From Onishia taeanensis (GTDB lineage: Bacteria > Pseudomonadota > Gammaproteobacteria > Pseudomonadales > Halomonadaceae): a DNA stretch of 64,000 nucleotides. The notes beneath the pieces were generated by a model. It did no database searches, was not told where the DNA came from, and saw nothing but the letters and a program-made list of their open reading frames with translations. The position numbers and the translations under genes were made by a program. This document shows, piece after piece, positions 10,636 through 20,854 of this stretch. Location: NCBI RefSeq assembly GCF_900100755.1, contig NZ_FNCI01000001.1, positions 124,001 to 188,000 of the forward strand, in the 5' to 3' direction. Each line of letters opens with the position of its first letter. The stretch's first letter is position 1.

Positions 10636-11600
10636 TCGACCTCCTCGTTGTGCAATGCCTCGGCGGCTCCCAGCAGCCCTGTCCAGGGTGCGGTCACCAC
10701 CCAGCTTGGGATGTCGGCATTGTAAGCGCTCATGCGGCCCTTGTCGGCAAAGGCGGCGCGAAAGCGGCTATCCGGCAGCCAGTCGAGCAGCCTAGGCAGG
10801 ATGCCGCCGCACAGGTAGACGCCGCCACGGGCGCCGGTGGTCAAGGCCGCATCGCCGCAGACGTCACCGAGGATCTTGAGGAAGCGCTGAACGGTGTCCA
10901 CGGCGATGGCATCGCCTTCGGCGGCACCGGTCGTGACTTCGGCAGGGCTTTGGTAGCGCGGGTTGGCACCCTTCAATGAGGCATGAGCGCAATACAGATC
11001 GAGCAGCCCCTGCCCACAGAGGATGCGTTCCACCGACACCCGGCCATAGCGTGTATGGAAATAGCGCAGCAGGTTCTGCTCCCGCTCGTCGGTGGGGGCG
11101 AAGGTCACATGCCCCCCTTCGGTAGGCAGCGGAATCCAGGCGTGCTGGCCGGGGAATACTGCGGCTACCCCGAGGCCGGTGCCGGGGCCGATCACTAGCC
11201 GGATGCTGTGTGCCTGAGCCGTGCCGCCGCCCACCGGGACGAGGTCCTCGGCCGCGACATGAGGCACCCCCAGCGCCTGGGCGGTGAAGTCGTTGATGAC
11301 CTTGAACAGCTCAAGGTTGAGCGTCCGCTGTACCTCGGTCTTCGAAAAGGCCCAAGCATTGTTGGTCATCTTCACCCAGTCGTCGTGCACCGGGCAGGCA
11401 AATGCCAGGCAGGCTTCCCTTGGGGCCTGCTCGCCACTCTGTCCGACGCGGGCCAGGTAATCCTCGACGGCATCCACTAGGCTCGGGTAGTCGGCGCAGG
11501 GCAGGCTCAGAATGTCCTGGGGGGCGAAACTGCCTGGCGTCACCAGCGCAAAACGCGCATTGGTGCCGCCAATATCACCAATCAGGGCAGGGCGGGTCAT
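10632..11600 (-). CDS. glk: Glucokinase
   Basis: Phosphorylates free glucose with ATP to give glucose 6-phosphate for the Entner-Doudoroff pathway. The 322-residue protein has the proteobacterial Glk layout: N-terminal phosphate loop GDIGGTNARFAL, catalytic Asp in VINDFTAQALG, GPGTGLGVA, and a glucose-binding Glu in PTEGGHVTF. GGAGG lies seven bases before the ATG. Its stop overlaps the yeaD start (ATGA). It lies 73 bp after edd, but an intrinsic-terminator-like hairpin sits in that gap, so expression may be partly separated from edd. Confidence 0.95.
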   Translation of the reverse strand: MTRPALIGDIGGTNARFALVTPGSFAPQDILSLPCADYPSLVDAVEDYLARVGQSGEQAPREACLAFACPVHDDWVKMTNNAWAFSKTEVQRTLNLELFKVINDFTAQALGVPHVAAEDLVPVGGGTAQAHSIRLVIGPGTGLGVAAVFPGQHAWIPLPTEGGHVTFAPTDEREQNLLRYFHTRYGRVSVERILCGQGLLDLYCAHASLKGANPRYQSPAEVTTGAAEGDAIAVDTVQRFLKILGDVCGDAALTTGARGGVYLCGGILPRLLDWLPDSRFRAAFADKGRMSAYNADIPSWVVTAPWTGLLGAAEALHNEEVE

Positions 11601-11620
11601 GTGTCTGCCTCCGGCGTTCG

Positions 11621-11647
11621 AAAAAGGGTGCCGCCGTTTGCGGCGAC
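11621..11647 (-). terminator. Terminator or attenuator between edd and glk
   Basis: Reading the minus strand, GTCGCCG-CAAA-CGGCGGC forms a 7-bp stem (one G-T pair), followed by ACCC and five T. It lies just after the edd stop and ends about 20 bp before the glk ATG. It would cut or reduce read-through from edd into glk. Confidence 0.6.
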
Positions 11648-11673
11648 GGCATCCATCAAGGCTGGACGAGTCA

Positions 11674-13560
11674 CTAGGCGTCCTCTTCCTGGATCTGCTG
11701 TTGCTGGCGCGCTAGGTCGTCGGCCTCGAAGCCGCCGAAAACGCCTGCGCCTTCTTCGGCGCCCATGGCCAGGTGGCGGAAGCCGGCAAAGAGCTCACGG
11801 CCAAGGCCGTAGTGATAGTGATCCAGGTTGGCATCCGCCAGGGGGCGCTTGGCCAGCTCATCGGCTTTTATCAGCACGCTTAGCTCGCCGCGGTTGGCGT
11901 CAAGGCGTACTACGTCGCCTTCCTTGAGCTTGGCCAGCGGCCCACCGTCGATGGCTTCCGGGGTCATATGGATGGCCGCCGGCACCTTGCCCGAGGCACC
12001 CGACATGCGCCCATCGGTGACCAGGGCGACCTTGAAGCCACGGTCCTGCAGCACGCCGAGGAAAGGCGTGAGCTTGTGCAGCTCCGGCATGCCGTTGGCC
12101 TTCGGCCCCTGGAAGCGCACCACGACCACCACGTCGCGGTCGAGTTCGCCGGATTCGAAGGCGGCCTTGAGCTGATTCTGGTCATCGAAGATCCGCACCG
12201 GCGCTTCGACCAGCCGGTGCTCGGCTTCCACGGCAGACACCTTGATCACGCCGCGGCCCAGGTTGCCGTCGAGCACGGTCAGGCCGCCGGTCGGGGCGAA
12301 GGCCTCGGATACCGGACGCAGCACATCGAGGTCGTGGCTCTCGGTGGGGCCCTCGCGCCAAACGAGCTTGCCGTCCTCGAGGAAGGGCTCCTGGGTGTAG
12401 GCGCTCATGTCGCTGCCGAATACGGTGGCGATGTCCTGGTGGATCAGGCCAGCCCCGAGCAGTTCGCGAATCAGTAGGCTCATGCCACCGGCGGCCTGGA
12501 AATGATTGATATCGGCCTGCCCGTTGGGATAGATGCGCGTCATGCTGGGCACGACGGCGGAAAGGGCGGTGAAGTCGTCCCAGGTGATGGTCAGGCCCGC
12601 CGCCGCGGCCATGGCCACCAGGTGCAGGGTATGGTTGGTCGAGCCGCCGGAGGCCAGCAGGCCGACCATGGCGTTGACAATCGCCTTCTCATCGACTTGC
12701 TTGTAGAAGGGACGGTAGTCGCCGCCGGCCTCTGTGTTGCGGATCGTCTGCTCGGCCGCGTAGCGGGTCAGCGCCTCGCGCAGTGCAGTGCCCGGGTTGA
12801 CGAAGGAAGCGCCGGGCAGGTGAAGCCCCATGATCTCCATCATCAACTGGTTGGAGTTGGCGGTGCCGTAGAAGGTGCAGGTGCCCGGGCCATGGTAGGA
12901 CTCGGATTCGGCCTCCAAGAGGGCGTCGCGGCCGACCTTGCCTTCGGCAAACAGCTGGCGGATGCGGGCCTTTTCCTTGTTGGGCAGGCCGCTGGTCATC
13001 GGGCCTGCCGGCACGAAGGTCGACGGCAGGTGACCGAAGCGCGCGGCGCTGATGAACAGTCCCGGCACGATCTTGTCACATACACCGAGGAAGATGGCGC
13101 CGTCGAACATGTTGTGCGACAGCCCCACGGCGGCGGCCATCGCGATCACCTCACGAGAGTAAAGCGATAGCTCCATGCCCGGCTGGCCCTGGGTAACGCC
13201 GTCGCACATGGCCGGTACGCCACCGGCAAACTGGGCGGTCGAGCCCATGGCGCGGGCGGCGTCCTTGATGGTTTCCGGGAAGGATTCCAGCGGCTGATGT
13301 GCCGACAGCATGTCGTTATATGACGAAATGATGCCGAGGTTGGCACTGTTCATCATCTTGAGCCGGCCCTTGTCGGTTTCACCGCAGGCAGCGAAGCCAT
13401 GTGCCAGGTTGCCGCAGGATAGCTCGCCGCGATGCACGCCCCGGCCATGCTGGTCGGCCATGCGGCGCTCATAGAGAGCCCGCCGCTCCTGAGAGCGTTC
13501 GCGAATACGCTCGGTGACCTGGCGGACGACGTCGTTCAGAGGGGTATCTTGAGTAGCCAT
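11674..13560 (-). CDS. edd: Phosphogluconate dehydratase
   Basis: Dehydrates 6-phosphogluconate to KDPG, the key Entner-Doudoroff step, using an oxygen-sensitive iron-sulfur cluster. The 628-residue product is a normal family length (E. coli about 603). It has the IlvD/Edd signatures [18 protein letters not shown] and [17 protein letters not shown] with the cluster cysteines, plus the C-terminal [25 protein letters not shown] lies about seven bases before the ATG at 13560. It is divergent from gap across a 221-bp region, and glk, yeaD and the reductase follow downstream. Confidence 0.97.
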   Translation of the reverse strand: MATQDTPLNDVVRQVTERIRERSQERRALYERRMADQHGRGVHRGELSCGNLAHGFAACGETDKGRLKMMNSANLGIISSYNDMLSAHQPLESFPETIKDAARAMGSTAQFAGGVPAMCDGVTQGQPGMELSLYSREVIAMAAAVGLSHNMFDGAIFLGVCDKIVPGLFISAARFGHLPSTFVPAGPMTSGLPNKEKARIRQLFAEGKVGRDALLEAESESYHGPGTCTFYGTANSNQLMMEIMGLHLPGASFVNPGTALREALTRYAAEQTIRNTEAGGDYRPFYKQVDEKAIVNAMVGLLASGGSTNHTLHLVAMAAAAGLTITWDDFTALSAVVPSMTRIYPNGQADINHFQAAGGMSLLIRELLGAGLIHQDIATVFGSDMSAYTQEPFLEDGKLVWREGPTESHDLDVLRPVSEAFAPTGGLTVLDGNLGRGVIKVSAVEAEHRLVEAPVRIFDDQNQLKAAFESGELDRDVVVVVRFQGPKANGMPELHKLTPFLGVLQDRGFKVALVTDGRMSGASGKVPAAIHMTPEAIDGGPLAKLKEGDVVRLDANRGELSVLIKADELAKRPLADANLDHYHYGLGRELFAGFRHLAMGAEEGAGVFGGFEADDLARQQQQIQEEDA

Positions 13561-13781
13561 GGGCAGCCTCGCTGAGGGGTGGTGGGTGGCAATGTTTGTA
13601 AATTTAGCAAAAAATTGCCTTGAATGTCGTCATGCTTTGGGCCAAATTGGGGCACAAATGTAAGATTACTTCACCGGGGGCGCGGCGGAATTTGACCGTC
13701 TCTCGTATGCTTCGGGCAATGTTCCTGCATATGACCCTCGATTCCAGCAGACGCCAGTAGAGTCAGTGTGAGGATGCCGTC
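13561..13781. promoter_or_regulatory. Divergent promoter region between edd and gap
   Basis: This 221-bp gap must hold promoters for edd (minus) and gap (plus). Its middle is AT-rich compared with the neighbours (about 13590-13670). It contains TGTAAGATTACT at 13659-13670, close to a TGTAA/TTACA inverted repeat. HexR, the usual repressor of edd and gap in gammaproteobacteria, binds TGTAAT-type palindromes, so this is a candidate site by analogy only. No regulator gene adjoins. Confidence 0.45.
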
Positions 13782-14783
13782 ATGACGTTACGAGTAGCTA
13801 TCAATGGTTTCGGCCGCATCGGCCGCAATGTGCTGCGCGCACTCTACGAAAACGGTTACAGCGATCGCATCGAGGTCGTTGCCATCAATGATCTGGGTGA
13901 TCCGTCGCTCAACGCTCACCTTCTCAAGCACGATAGCGTGCATGGGCATTTCCCGCATCAGGTCGAGCACGACGACGAAAGCATCAGCATCGATGGTCAG
14001 CGCATCAGCATCTACGCTCAGCGCGATCCGGCTCAGTTGCCGTGGAAATCCCTGAACGTCGATCTGGTCATGGAGTGTACCGGTCTGTTCGTCAAGAAGG
14101 CCGATGCCGGCAAGCACCTCGAAGCCGGTGCCGGTCGCGTGCTGATTTCCGCGCCGAGCCCGGATGCCGACGCCACTGTGGTGTTTGGCGTCAACGATGA
14201 CGTGCTGACCGCCGAACACAAGGTCGTGTCCAACGCCTCCTGCACCACCAACTGCCTGGCGCCGGTGGCCAAGGCCCTGAACGATGCCGTGGGCATCGAG
14301 AACGGCCTGATGACCACCGTGCATGCCTATACCAATGACCAGAACCTGTCTGACGTCTACCACAAGGATCCGTACCGGGCGCGCAGCGCAACCCAGTCGA
14401 TGATTCCGACCAAGACCGGTGCGGCGGCGGCGGTAGGCCTGGTGCTGCCGGAGCTCGAAGGCAAGTTCGATGGCCTGGCGGTGCGCGTGCCGGTGATCAA
14501 CGTCTCGCTGGTCGACCTGGTGTTCACGGCGAGCCGCGATACCACCAAGGACGAGATCAACGAGATCGTCGCCAAGGCGGCGGAAGGCTCCAAGGTGCTG
14601 GCCGTCAATGCCCAGCCGCTGGTGTCGATCGACTTCAATCATGACCCCAATTCCTCCACCTTCGATGCCAACCACACGCGGGTTAACGGTCGCCTGGTCA
14701 AGGTAATGGCCTGGTATGACAACGAGTGGGGCTTCTCCAACCGCATGCTGGACACTGCGCTGGCCATGCACGCCGCCTCGTGA
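13782..14783 (+). CDS. gap: Glyceraldehyde-3-phosphate dehydrogenase, type I
   Basis: Oxidises glyceraldehyde 3-phosphate released by Eda to 1,3-bisphosphoglycerate. It has 333 residues, the normal length. The Rossmann start [19 protein letters not shown] is followed by the active-site segment [15 protein letters not shown] with the catalytic Cys, the catalytic His in [12 protein letters not shown], and [14 protein letters not shown] at the end. The coenzyme loop reads INDLGD; NAD versus NADP preference is not settled by this. GAGGA precedes the ATG at 13782. Divergence from edd with a shared promoter region is the arrangement seen for Entner-Doudoroff genes in other gammaproteobacteria. A terminator follows at 14883. 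Confidence 0.96.
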   Translation: MTLRVAINGFGRIGRNVLRALYENGYSDRIEVVAINDLGDPSLNAHLLKHDSVHGHFPHQVEHDDESISIDGQRISIYAQRDPAQLPWKSLNVDLVMECTGLFVKKADAGKHLEAGAGRVLISAPSPDADATVVFGVNDDVLTAEHKVVSNASCTTNCLAPVAKALNDAVGIENGLMTTVHAYTNDQNLSDVYHKDPYRARSATQSMIPTKTGAAAAVGLVLPELEGKFDGLAVRVPVINVSLVDLVFTASRDTTKDEINEIVAKAAEGSKVLAVNAQPLVSIDFNHDPNSSTFDANHTRVNGRLVKVMAWYDNEWGFSNRMLDTALAMHAAS

Positions 14784-14882
14784 GGCGGTAAAGGGTACGG
14801 ACATCGCGTCATCCTGCGGTTCCGGCGATCTCACGGCTCCGCTCGTGCTCGCAGGCCGGCGGGATGTCCTACTTGCAGCAGA

Positions 14883-14906
14883 GGGTGCCGAAAGGCACCC
14901 TTTTTT
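14883..14906 (+). terminator. Rho-independent terminator after gap
   Basis: GGGTGCC-GAAA-GGCACCC is a perfect 7-bp stem with a GAAA tetraloop followed by six T, 100 bp after the gap stop. Confidence 0.93.
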
Positions 14907-15018
14907 GTTGCCTTTCTTCATGACTAGGCGCTAATGGGGTCTCGCACTGGCGGCTTAGCTGCTAAGCTCTTACTTATCAAGCTCAATCATCTTCCTCAGC
15001 TTCAGGAAGCCAGTCATC

Positions 15019-15462
15019 ATGGACAAGGCAGTAGCAGACACACATTGCCTCTTGGGGTCACGGCTGCGTGACCCGGACAGCGGGCGCCAGGGGCGCATCG
15101 TGGGTATCGATCAGTCCCGCGAGACCCCAGCGCTGCTGGTCAATTGGGGCCAGTCGGGCGTAGAGCGAGTCTCGCTCAGCACCGCCGAACTGTCTGATCT
15201 GGTCACGGCGAGCCTTGCCCATGAGCGCAATACGCGGGGAAGCGTCCGCGAAAGCGGTAGCTCTCGCGCGGACGCGGAGAGCGCCGGGTCGGAGCGACAG
15301 CCTTCCCGAGGTGCTTCTCAGGCCTCCGGGCGCTCGCGCGCTGCGGGGTCGGTGGGGCGCACGCGAGATGGCGATGCTGCCCCCGGTGTATCATCTTCAT
15401 CGACGGCCTCCGGCTCGACCGATTATCGCCCTCTGGCGACCGGCAGTGGTGGTCGGCACTGA
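15019..15462 (+). CDS. Hypothetical protein with a small N-terminal domain and disordered tail
   Basis: 147 residues that I do not recognise. Residues 10-60 look folded and include GSRLRDPDSGRQGRIVGIDQ and LLVNWGQSGVERVSL, reminiscent of a small beta-barrel (PRC- or KOW-like) fold. Residues about 70-147 are rich in Ser, Gly, Arg and Ala and are probably disordered. AGGA lies about 11 bases before the ATG at 15019. The gene stands alone between the gap terminator and a FemAB-like gene. The tail sits in GC-rich sequence where chance open frames are common, so the end is less sure than the beginning. Confidence 0.55.
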   Translation: MDKAVADTHCLLGSRLRDPDSGRQGRIVGIDQSRETPALLVNWGQSGVERVSLSTAELSDLVTASLAHERNTRGSVRESGSSRADAESAGSERQPSRGASQASGRSRAAGSVGRTRDGDAAPGVSSSSTASGSTDYRPLATGSGGRH

Positions 15463-15525
15463 GGCGACGCGATACCTCGGCCTTTCACTTCTTCAATCGC
15501 CACTCCCTTTATTTCTGAGGTCACG

Positions 15526-16683
15526 ATGACCGTTCCTTCCCGGTCCGATCAGACGGGCCTGTCGCTTTCCTGTGTCGATGCCGTGTCTGCTATCCCGCGT
15601 GATGACTGGAATGCCCTGGTGGGGGATGATCACCCCTTTCTGCGCCACGAGTTTCTGTGTGCCCTGGAAGCCAGCGGCGCGGTGACGCCGGAGACCGGTT
15701 GGGCACCCAGGCACCTGACGCTGTGGCGGAATGGGGCGCTGGTCGGGGTGCTGCCCAGCTATGACAAGGCACACTCCTACGGGGAATACGTCTTCGATTG
15801 GGGGTGGGCGGATGCCTGGGAGCGCGCCGGCGGGGCCTACTACCCCAAGGCGTTGTCGGCCATTCCCTTTACACCGGCTCCGGGCCCCCGGCTAGCCCTG
15901 GCAGCGGGCGAGGATCGACAGGCGGCCATGCAGCTGCTGGCGAGTAGTTGGGAGGGCCGTGATATGCTTTCCTGGCATCTGCTGTTCGCCGAAGATGCCG
16001 AAGTCGATGACTGGTGCGCCGCTCGTCCCGAGCTCATCGAGCGGCGTGGCGTGCAGTTCCAGTGGCAGGATGCGGGCTACCGGGACTTCAACGGCTTTCT
16101 TGCGGCCATGACGTCGCGCCGGCGCAAGGAAATTCGCCGCGAGCGGCGCATCGTCGCCGATCAGGGGCTGAGTCTGCATCGCCTGGAAGGCGAGGCCATC
16201 GATGCGCACGCCCTCGAGCACTTTTACCGCTGCTATCAAATGACCTATCTGGAGCGAGGCCGGCAGGGCTATCTAAATGCGGACTTCTTCCAGCGCCTGC
16301 GGGAAAGCATGCCTGAGGCACTGGTGCTGATCCAAGCCCGGCTAGAAGGCAAGCCGGTGGCGGCGGCACTGTGCCTGCAGGGGCGTCATACCCTCTACGG
16401 GCGCTACTGGGGCAGTGAGGTCATGGCGGATTGCTTGCACTTCGAAGCCTGCTACTACCAGGGCATCGAGCATTGCCTGGAACGAGGGCTCAGTCGCTTC
16501 GACCCCGGTACTCAAGGTGAGCACAAGCTGACCCGAGGCTTCGCCCCCCGCCAGTTGCGCTCGCTGCACTACATTGCCGACCCTCGCCTGCATGACGCCG
16601 TGGCTCGCTTCTGCCACGAGGAAGCGGCTCAGGTCGAGGCCTACTGCCAGCAGGCCGAGGCGGCGCTTCCGTTCAAGCATTGA
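15526..16683 (+). CDS. FemAB-like (PF04339-type) GNAT-fold acyltransferase
   Basis: A 385-residue soluble protein of the family once described as peptidoglycan biosynthesis/recognition proteins, related to FemAB and GNAT acyltransferases. Family features visible are HPFLRHEFLCALEASG near the start, YGEYVFDWGWADAW, the basic segment SRRRKEIRRERR, RYWGSEV with HFEACYYQGIEHCLERGLSRFDPGTQGEHKLTRGF, and the C-terminal HYIADPRL. The true acceptor is unknown for most members. It lies just before ftsB, an envelope-division gene, but 86 bp separate them and a functional link is speculation. Confidence 0.8.
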   Translation: MTVPSRSDQTGLSLSCVDAVSAIPRDDWNALVGDDHPFLRHEFLCALEASGAVTPETGWAPRHLTLWRNGALVGVLPSYDKAHSYGEYVFDWGWADAWERAGGAYYPKALSAIPFTPAPGPRLALAAGEDRQAAMQLLASSWEGRDMLSWHLLFAEDAEVDDWCAARPELIERRGVQFQWQDAGYRDFNGFLAAMTSRRRKEIRRERRIVADQGLSLHRLEGEAIDAHALEHFYRCYQMTYLERGRQGYLNADFFQRLRESMPEALVLIQARLEGKPVAAALCLQGRHTLYGRYWGSEVMADCLHFEACYYQGIEHCLERGLSRFDPGTQGEHKLTRGFAPRQLRSLHYIADPRLHDAVARFCHEEAAQVEAYCQQAEAALPFKH

Positions 16684-16769
16684 TCTTATTGGGCGGGCGG
16701 CGCCGCTCGCCGCTGGTCAGGAGATGATGGCATAATGCGTGCCATCGAACCCTCCTGACAGGACCCTTC

Positions 16770-17066
16770 ATGCTCAAGTGGTTGGCCATCGTGCTGGTTG
16801 CCCTGATGATGCTGCTGCAGTACCGACTGTGGTTCGGCGAAGGCGGGCTCAAGGAATATTCCCAGATCCGGGCTCGCGCCGATGCCATGGAAGAGCAGAA
16901 CCAGCCGATGCGCGCGCGTAACGAGCGGCTTGCCGCCGAGGTGGTCGACCTCAAGAAGGGGTTGGACGCCATCGAAGAGCGAGCGCGTAGCGATATCGGT
17001 ATGGTGCGTCGCGACGAGCAGTTCTACTGGGTGCCGGACGTCAATGCCGGCGGGGAGCAGCCATGA
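16770..17066 (+). CDS. ftsB: Cell division protein FtsB
   Basis: A 98-residue bitopic inner-membrane protein of the FtsQLB divisome complex. Residues 3-17 form one membrane segment (LKWLAIVLVALMMLL), residues about 28-70 a coiled coil, and the C-terminal part has ERARSDIGMVRRDEQFYWVP, a conserved FtsB end. It overlaps ispD by 4 bp, the ftsB-ispD-ispF order seen across gammaproteobacteria. Confidence 0.95.
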   Translation: MLKWLAIVLVALMMLLQYRLWFGEGGLKEYSQIRARADAMEEQNQPMRARNERLAAEVVDLKKGLDAIEERARSDIGMVRRDEQFYWVPDVNAGGEQP

Positions 17067-17785
17067 GCCGCCTGTGGTTGATCGTGCCGGCTGCCGGCCA
17101 GGGAAGGCGCATGGGGGCCGACCGCCCCAAGCAGTATCTGGAGCTAGACGGTCGTCCGGTATTGGCGCATACCCTGTCACGCCTGTATCAGGCCTTTCCA
17201 GAGGCCGGTCTCTGCCTTTGCCTGGATGACGATGACCGCTGGTTCGATCCGGCCTGGGTGCCCTTTGCCGACTGGCTGCGCAGCTCTGGTGGCATAGAAC
17301 GGGCCGATACCGTGAGCCTGGCCCTTGCCAGGCTCGGTGATCAGGCCGGTGACGATGACCTGGTACTGGTTCATGACGTGGCCAGGCCCTGTGTGTCCCT
17401 CGATGACCTGACCCGATTAAGGGCGGCTCTCGAGCAAGAGCCGGCCGGTGCGCTGCTGGCGACGCCGGTGGCCGACACCATGAAGCGCGCCGACGCTGCC
17501 GGGCGGATTGCCACCACCGAGCCGCGCAGCGGCCTGTGGCACGCCCAGACGCCCCAGGGCTTTCGCGTCGGCCTGCTGAGAAAAGCCCTCGAGGCTGCTC
17601 GCTTGCGGGGCGTGACTGTCACCGACGAGGCCTCCGCCGTCGAAGCGCTGGGGCTCGCACCGCGTCTGGTCATGGGCCGTCGCGATAACTTCAAGATCAC
17701 TCATCCCGAAGACCTGGCACTGGCGGCTCATGTACTGGCCGCTCAGGCCGCGTCTTCGCAAGCTTTCGGGAATAGCATCACATGA
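17063..17785 (+). CDS. ispD: 2-C-methyl-D-erythritol 4-phosphate cytidylyltransferase
   Basis: Joins CTP and MEP to give CDP-ME in the non-mevalonate isoprenoid pathway. 240 residues. The nucleotide-binding N-terminus reads [31 protein letters not shown] with the conserved Gly, Arg and Lys residues, followed by [10 protein letters not shown] and a C-terminal [14 protein letters not shown]. It starts inside the end of ftsB and its own end overlaps ispF by 4 bp, so the three are translationally coupled. Confidence 0.96.
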   Translation: MSRLWLIVPAAGQGRRMGADRPKQYLELDGRPVLAHTLSRLYQAFPEAGLCLCLDDDDRWFDPAWVPFADWLRSSGGIERADTVSLALARLGDQAGDDDLVLVHDVARPCVSLDDLTRLRAALEQEPAGALLATPVADTMKRADAAGRIATTEPRSGLWHAQTPQGFRVGLLRKALEAARLRGVTVTDEASAVEALGLAPRLVMGRRDNFKITHPEDLALAAHVLAAQAASSQAFGNSIT

Positions 17786-18288
17786 CGCTGCGAATCGGCC
17801 ACGGTTTCGACGTTCATCGCTTCGGCGAGGGCGACCACCTGATGCTCGGCGGAGTGCGAGTCCCCTTCGAACACGGCTTCGTTGCCCACTCCGACGGCGA
17901 CGTGCTGCTGCATGCGGTTTGCGATGCCCTGCTCGGCGCCTGTGCCCTTGGCGATATCGGCCGCCACTTCCCCGATACCGACCCGGCCTGGTCTGGGGCC
18001 GATAGCCGCGCGCTGCTGCGCCATGTCACGACCCTGGTGCAGGGCAAGGACCTCAAGGTCGGCAATCTGGACGTCACGCTAATCGCCCAGGCGCCGAAGA
18101 TGGCGCCTCATCTGGCGGCCATGATCGACCACCTGGCTGCCGATCTCGACGTGGCGCCCGATGCCGTCAACGTCAAGGCTACGACCACGGAAAGGCTTGG
18201 CTTCACCGGGCGCGGCGAGGGTATCGCCGCCGAGGCGGTGGTGTTGCTCGAGGCCTGCCCAGCGTCCGGGGTCCGCCATGATGGTTGA
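17782..18288 (+). CDS. ispF: 2-C-methyl-D-erythritol 2,4-cyclodiphosphate synthase
   Basis: Cyclises CDP-ME 2-phosphate to MEcPP in the MEP pathway. 168 residues, slightly longer than the usual 157-160 because of a short C-terminal tail. The zinc ligands are visible in HGFDVHRFG (Asp10, His12) and [18 protein letters not shown] (His42), with [10 protein letters not shown] and [19 protein letters not shown]. It overlaps ispD (4 bp) and truD (11 bp). Confidence 0.96.
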   Translation: MTLRIGHGFDVHRFGEGDHLMLGGVRVPFEHGFVAHSDGDVLLHAVCDALLGACALGDIGRHFPDTDPAWSGADSRALLRHVTTLVQGKDLKVGNLDVTLIAQAPKMAPHLAAMIDHLAADLDVAPDAVNVKATTTERLGFTGRGEGIAAEAVVLLEACPASGVRHDG

Positions 18289-19354
18289 AGCGACACCCTG
18301 GCCCCCGGCCTGGCCGCGAGCGCTGAGCTCGGCACCTGACACGCTGCCGGCCGGCGATTATCGCGCCGTACCCGAGGATTTCGTGGTCGAGGAATGCCTG
18401 GGGTTCAGCCCGGAAGGCGAGGGCGAGCACCTCTGGCTGTGGATCGAAAAACGCGCCCTGACGACTCACGAGCTGGCGCGGCTATTGGCCAAGCTGTGCG
18501 GCGTGAAGGAGCGCGATATCGGCTACGCCGGCATGAAGGACCGCCAGGCGGTGACGCGCCAGTGGTTCTCGGTGCATTTGCCTGGCCGTGAAGCTCCCGA
18601 GGGCATCCAGGCGGCGCTGGATACCCGCTTTGCAAGCGACGATGAGCGCTCGGTGCGCCTGCTCGATCGGGCCCGCCATTCACGCAAACTCAAGCGGGGC
18701 GTGCATCGGGGCAACCGTTTCCTGCTCCGCCTGAGTGGCGATGTCGTCGATGACCCAGCGCTCGAATCGCGCTGGCAGGGGCTGATCGACGGCGGAGTGC
18801 CCAACTATTTCGGCCCGCAGCGCTTCGGTCCCGAGGGACGCAACCTGGCCCGAGCGCGGGCGTTGCTGGCGCGGGGCTGGCGCAAGCGGGACGACCGCCA
18901 GGGCATGCTACTGTCGGCCGCCCGCAGCTATCTGTTCAACCAGCTCCTGGCCGCGCGCATCCTGGATAATAGCTGGGCCACGCCGCTGCAGGGCGAGCTT
19001 GTCATGCTCGAGGGCACCGCCAGCCAGTTTCTGGCTGAGGACGTCGACGATGCATTGCGGGAGCGGGCCGCGCGTCTGGATGTGCATCCCAGCGGCGTGC
19101 TGTGGGGGGCTGGTCGCCTAGCCAGCCAGGACCAGGCGGCAAAGCGGGAGCAGGCAATGATTGCAGCGGAGCCGGAGCTTGCTGCCGGGCTCGAGGCGGC
19201 CGAGGTGCGCATGGGGCGTCGCCCGCTGCGCCTGTGTCTCGACGAGCCGCGCCTGACGCGGGACGGCCATGCGCTTCGGCTGGCTTTCGGCCTGCCGCGG
19301 GGCGCCTTCGCCACGGCGGTGCTTCGCGAATTGATGACACACCCGACGCTTTAG
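18278..19354 (+). CDS. truD: tRNA pseudouridine(13) synthase
   Basis: Makes pseudouridine 13 in tRNA-Glu. 358 residues. The catalytic segment [18 protein letters not shown] holds the nucleophilic Asp, and [11 protein letters not shown] and [11 protein letters not shown] are TruD hallmarks. The frame is open far upstream, but homology begins near the double ATG at 18278/18281, which overlaps the end of ispF. ispF-truD-surE-pcm order is the standard gammaproteobacterial arrangement. Confidence 0.94.
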   Translation: MMVEATPWPPAWPRALSSAPDTLPAGDYRAVPEDFVVEECLGFSPEGEGEHLWLWIEKRALTTHELARLLAKLCGVKERDIGYAGMKDRQAVTRQWFSVHLPGREAPEGIQAALDTRFASDDERSVRLLDRARHSRKLKRGVHRGNRFLLRLSGDVVDDPALESRWQGLIDGGVPNYFGPQRFGPEGRNLARARALLARGWRKRDDRQGMLLSAARSYLFNQLLAARILDNSWATPLQGELVMLEGTASQFLAEDVDDALRERAARLDVHPSGVLWGAGRLASQDQAAKREQAMIAAEPELAAGLEAAEVRMGRRPLRLCLDEPRLTRDGHALRLAFGLPRGAFATAVLRELMTHPTL

Positions 19355-19440
19355 GGTGGGCCAAGGATAGGAGCGGCTGTCTAGCGGCTGCTCTCTCGCC
19401 GGCGATCGCCGGTCAGATGATGGTAAGGCAAGGAGATCGG

Positions 19441-20187
19441 ATGCATCGTTTGTTGCTGTCCAATGATGATGGCGTCCATGCCCCGGGGCTTCGGGCGCTG
19501 TATGACGCCCTGAGTGATCATGCCCACCTGCGGGTGGTGGCGCCTGATCGTGACAAGAGTGGGGCGAGTAATTCGTTGACCCTGAGTCGGCCACTGATGC
19601 TATCGGGGCTGGATAACGGCTTCTATAGCGTCGATGGCACGCCGGCCGACTGCGTCTACCTTGGCGTCAATGGCGTCTGGGACGAGCGTCCGGATCTGGT
19701 CATTTCCGGCATCAACCATGGCGCCAATCTGGGCGATGATGTCCTCTACTCCGGTACCGTGGCCGCGGCCATGGAGGGGCGCAACCTGGGCATGTCGGCG
19801 ATCGCCATGTCGCTGGTCGGTCAGCGCTATTTCGAGACCGCTGGGCGGGTGGCGGCAAGCCTGGTCGGCGCCGCTTCCTCCCTGTCACTACCGCCCCGCA
19901 GCCTGCTCAACGTCAATGTGCCGGACCTGCCCTGGGAGCAGATCCGTGGCTTCAAGGTCACCAGGATGGGATATCGTGGTCCCGCCGCCAAGCCGATGAA
20001 AGTGCTCGACCCGCGCGGTCGCGAGCGTTACTGGATCGCCGCCGTTGGCGAGAATGCCGACGATGGCCCGGATACCGACTTCGCTGCCGTGGAGGCCGGA
20101 TTCGTGTCGATCACGCCATTGCAGACCGATCTAACGCGCCATGCGGCGCTGGGAGACGTTCAGGGGTGGCTGGATGCCTTTGCGTGA
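19441..20187 (+). CDS. surE: 5'/3'-nucleotidase SurE
   Basis: Metal-dependent nucleoside-monophosphate phosphatase linked to stationary-phase survival. 248 residues. The N-terminal [17 protein letters not shown] carries the Asp pair of the metal site, followed by [17 protein letters not shown] and [32 protein letters not shown] lies six bases before the ATG at 19441; the much longer open frame upstream is a shadow of truD. The last 14 bp overlap pcm. Confidence 0.96.
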   Translation: MHRLLLSNDDGVHAPGLRALYDALSDHAHLRVVAPDRDKSGASNSLTLSRPLMLSGLDNGFYSVDGTPADCVYLGVNGVWDERPDLVISGINHGANLGDDVLYSGTVAAAMEGRNLGMSAIAMSLVGQRYFETAGRVAASLVGAASSLSLPPRSLLNVNVPDLPWEQIRGFKVTRMGYRGPAAKPMKVLDPRGRERYWIAAVGENADDGPDTDFAAVEAGFVSITPLQTDLTRHAALGDVQGWLDAFA

Positions 20188-20854
20188 GTTGAAAGATCCG
20201 GCCTTGCTCGGGGTCGGCATGACCTCTCAGCGCACCCGGGATCGTATGGCCGGGCGCCTGGAAGAGGCCGGCATCACCGATGAGCGTGTGCTGGATACGC
20301 TGCGCCGGGAGCCACGTCACCTGTTTCTCGACGAGGCGCTGTCGCACCGCGCCTACGAGGACAGCTCCCTGCCCATCGGCCATGGTCAGACCCTGTCTCA
20401 GCCGTGGATCGTCGCGCGGATGAGCGAGCTGGTGGTGGCCGAAGCACCGCAGCGCGTGCTCGAGGTTGGCACCGGCTCAGGCTATCAGACCCTGGTTCTC
20501 TCGCGGTTGGTGCCGCGGGTGTTCTCCGTCGAGCGTATCGCCGCCCTCAAGGAGCGGGCCGCAGAGCGACTTCGTCGTCTGTCGGCGCATAATGTCACGC
20601 TGCGCCTGGCCGACGGCGGGCACGGCTGGCGAGAGGCCGGGCCCTTCGACGTGATCCTGCTGACAGCCTGCGCCAGCGAGCTGCCATCGGCGTTGCTCGA
20701 TCAACTGGCGGACGGCGGTGTCCTGATTACGCCCCTCGAGGATGATACCGGCCAGCAATGGCTGACCCGAGTGCGCCGACAGGGGCAGCATTTTGAATAT
20801 CAGCGGCTGGAGCCCGTGCGCTTCGTGCCGCTCTTACAGGGAGTCATACGTTGA
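20174..20854 (+). CDS. pcm: Protein-L-isoaspartate O-methyltransferase
   Basis: Repairs isoaspartyl damage in aged proteins using S-adenosylmethionine. 226 residues with family motifs [18 protein letters not shown] (active-site loop) and the SAM motif [16 protein letters not shown], then [21 protein letters not shown]. The ATG at 20174 is inside the end of surE. The following gene begins four bases before the pcm stop, so coupling continues. Confidence 0.94.
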   Translation: MPLRELKDPALLGVGMTSQRTRDRMAGRLEEAGITDERVLDTLRREPRHLFLDEALSHRAYEDSSLPIGHGQTLSQPWIVARMSELVVAEAPQRVLEVGTGSGYQTLVLSRLVPRVFSVERIAALKERAAERLRRLSAHNVTLRLADGGHGWREAGPFDVILLTACASELPSALLDQLADGGVLITPLEDDTGQQWLTRVRRQGQHFEYQRLEPVRFVPLLQGVIR

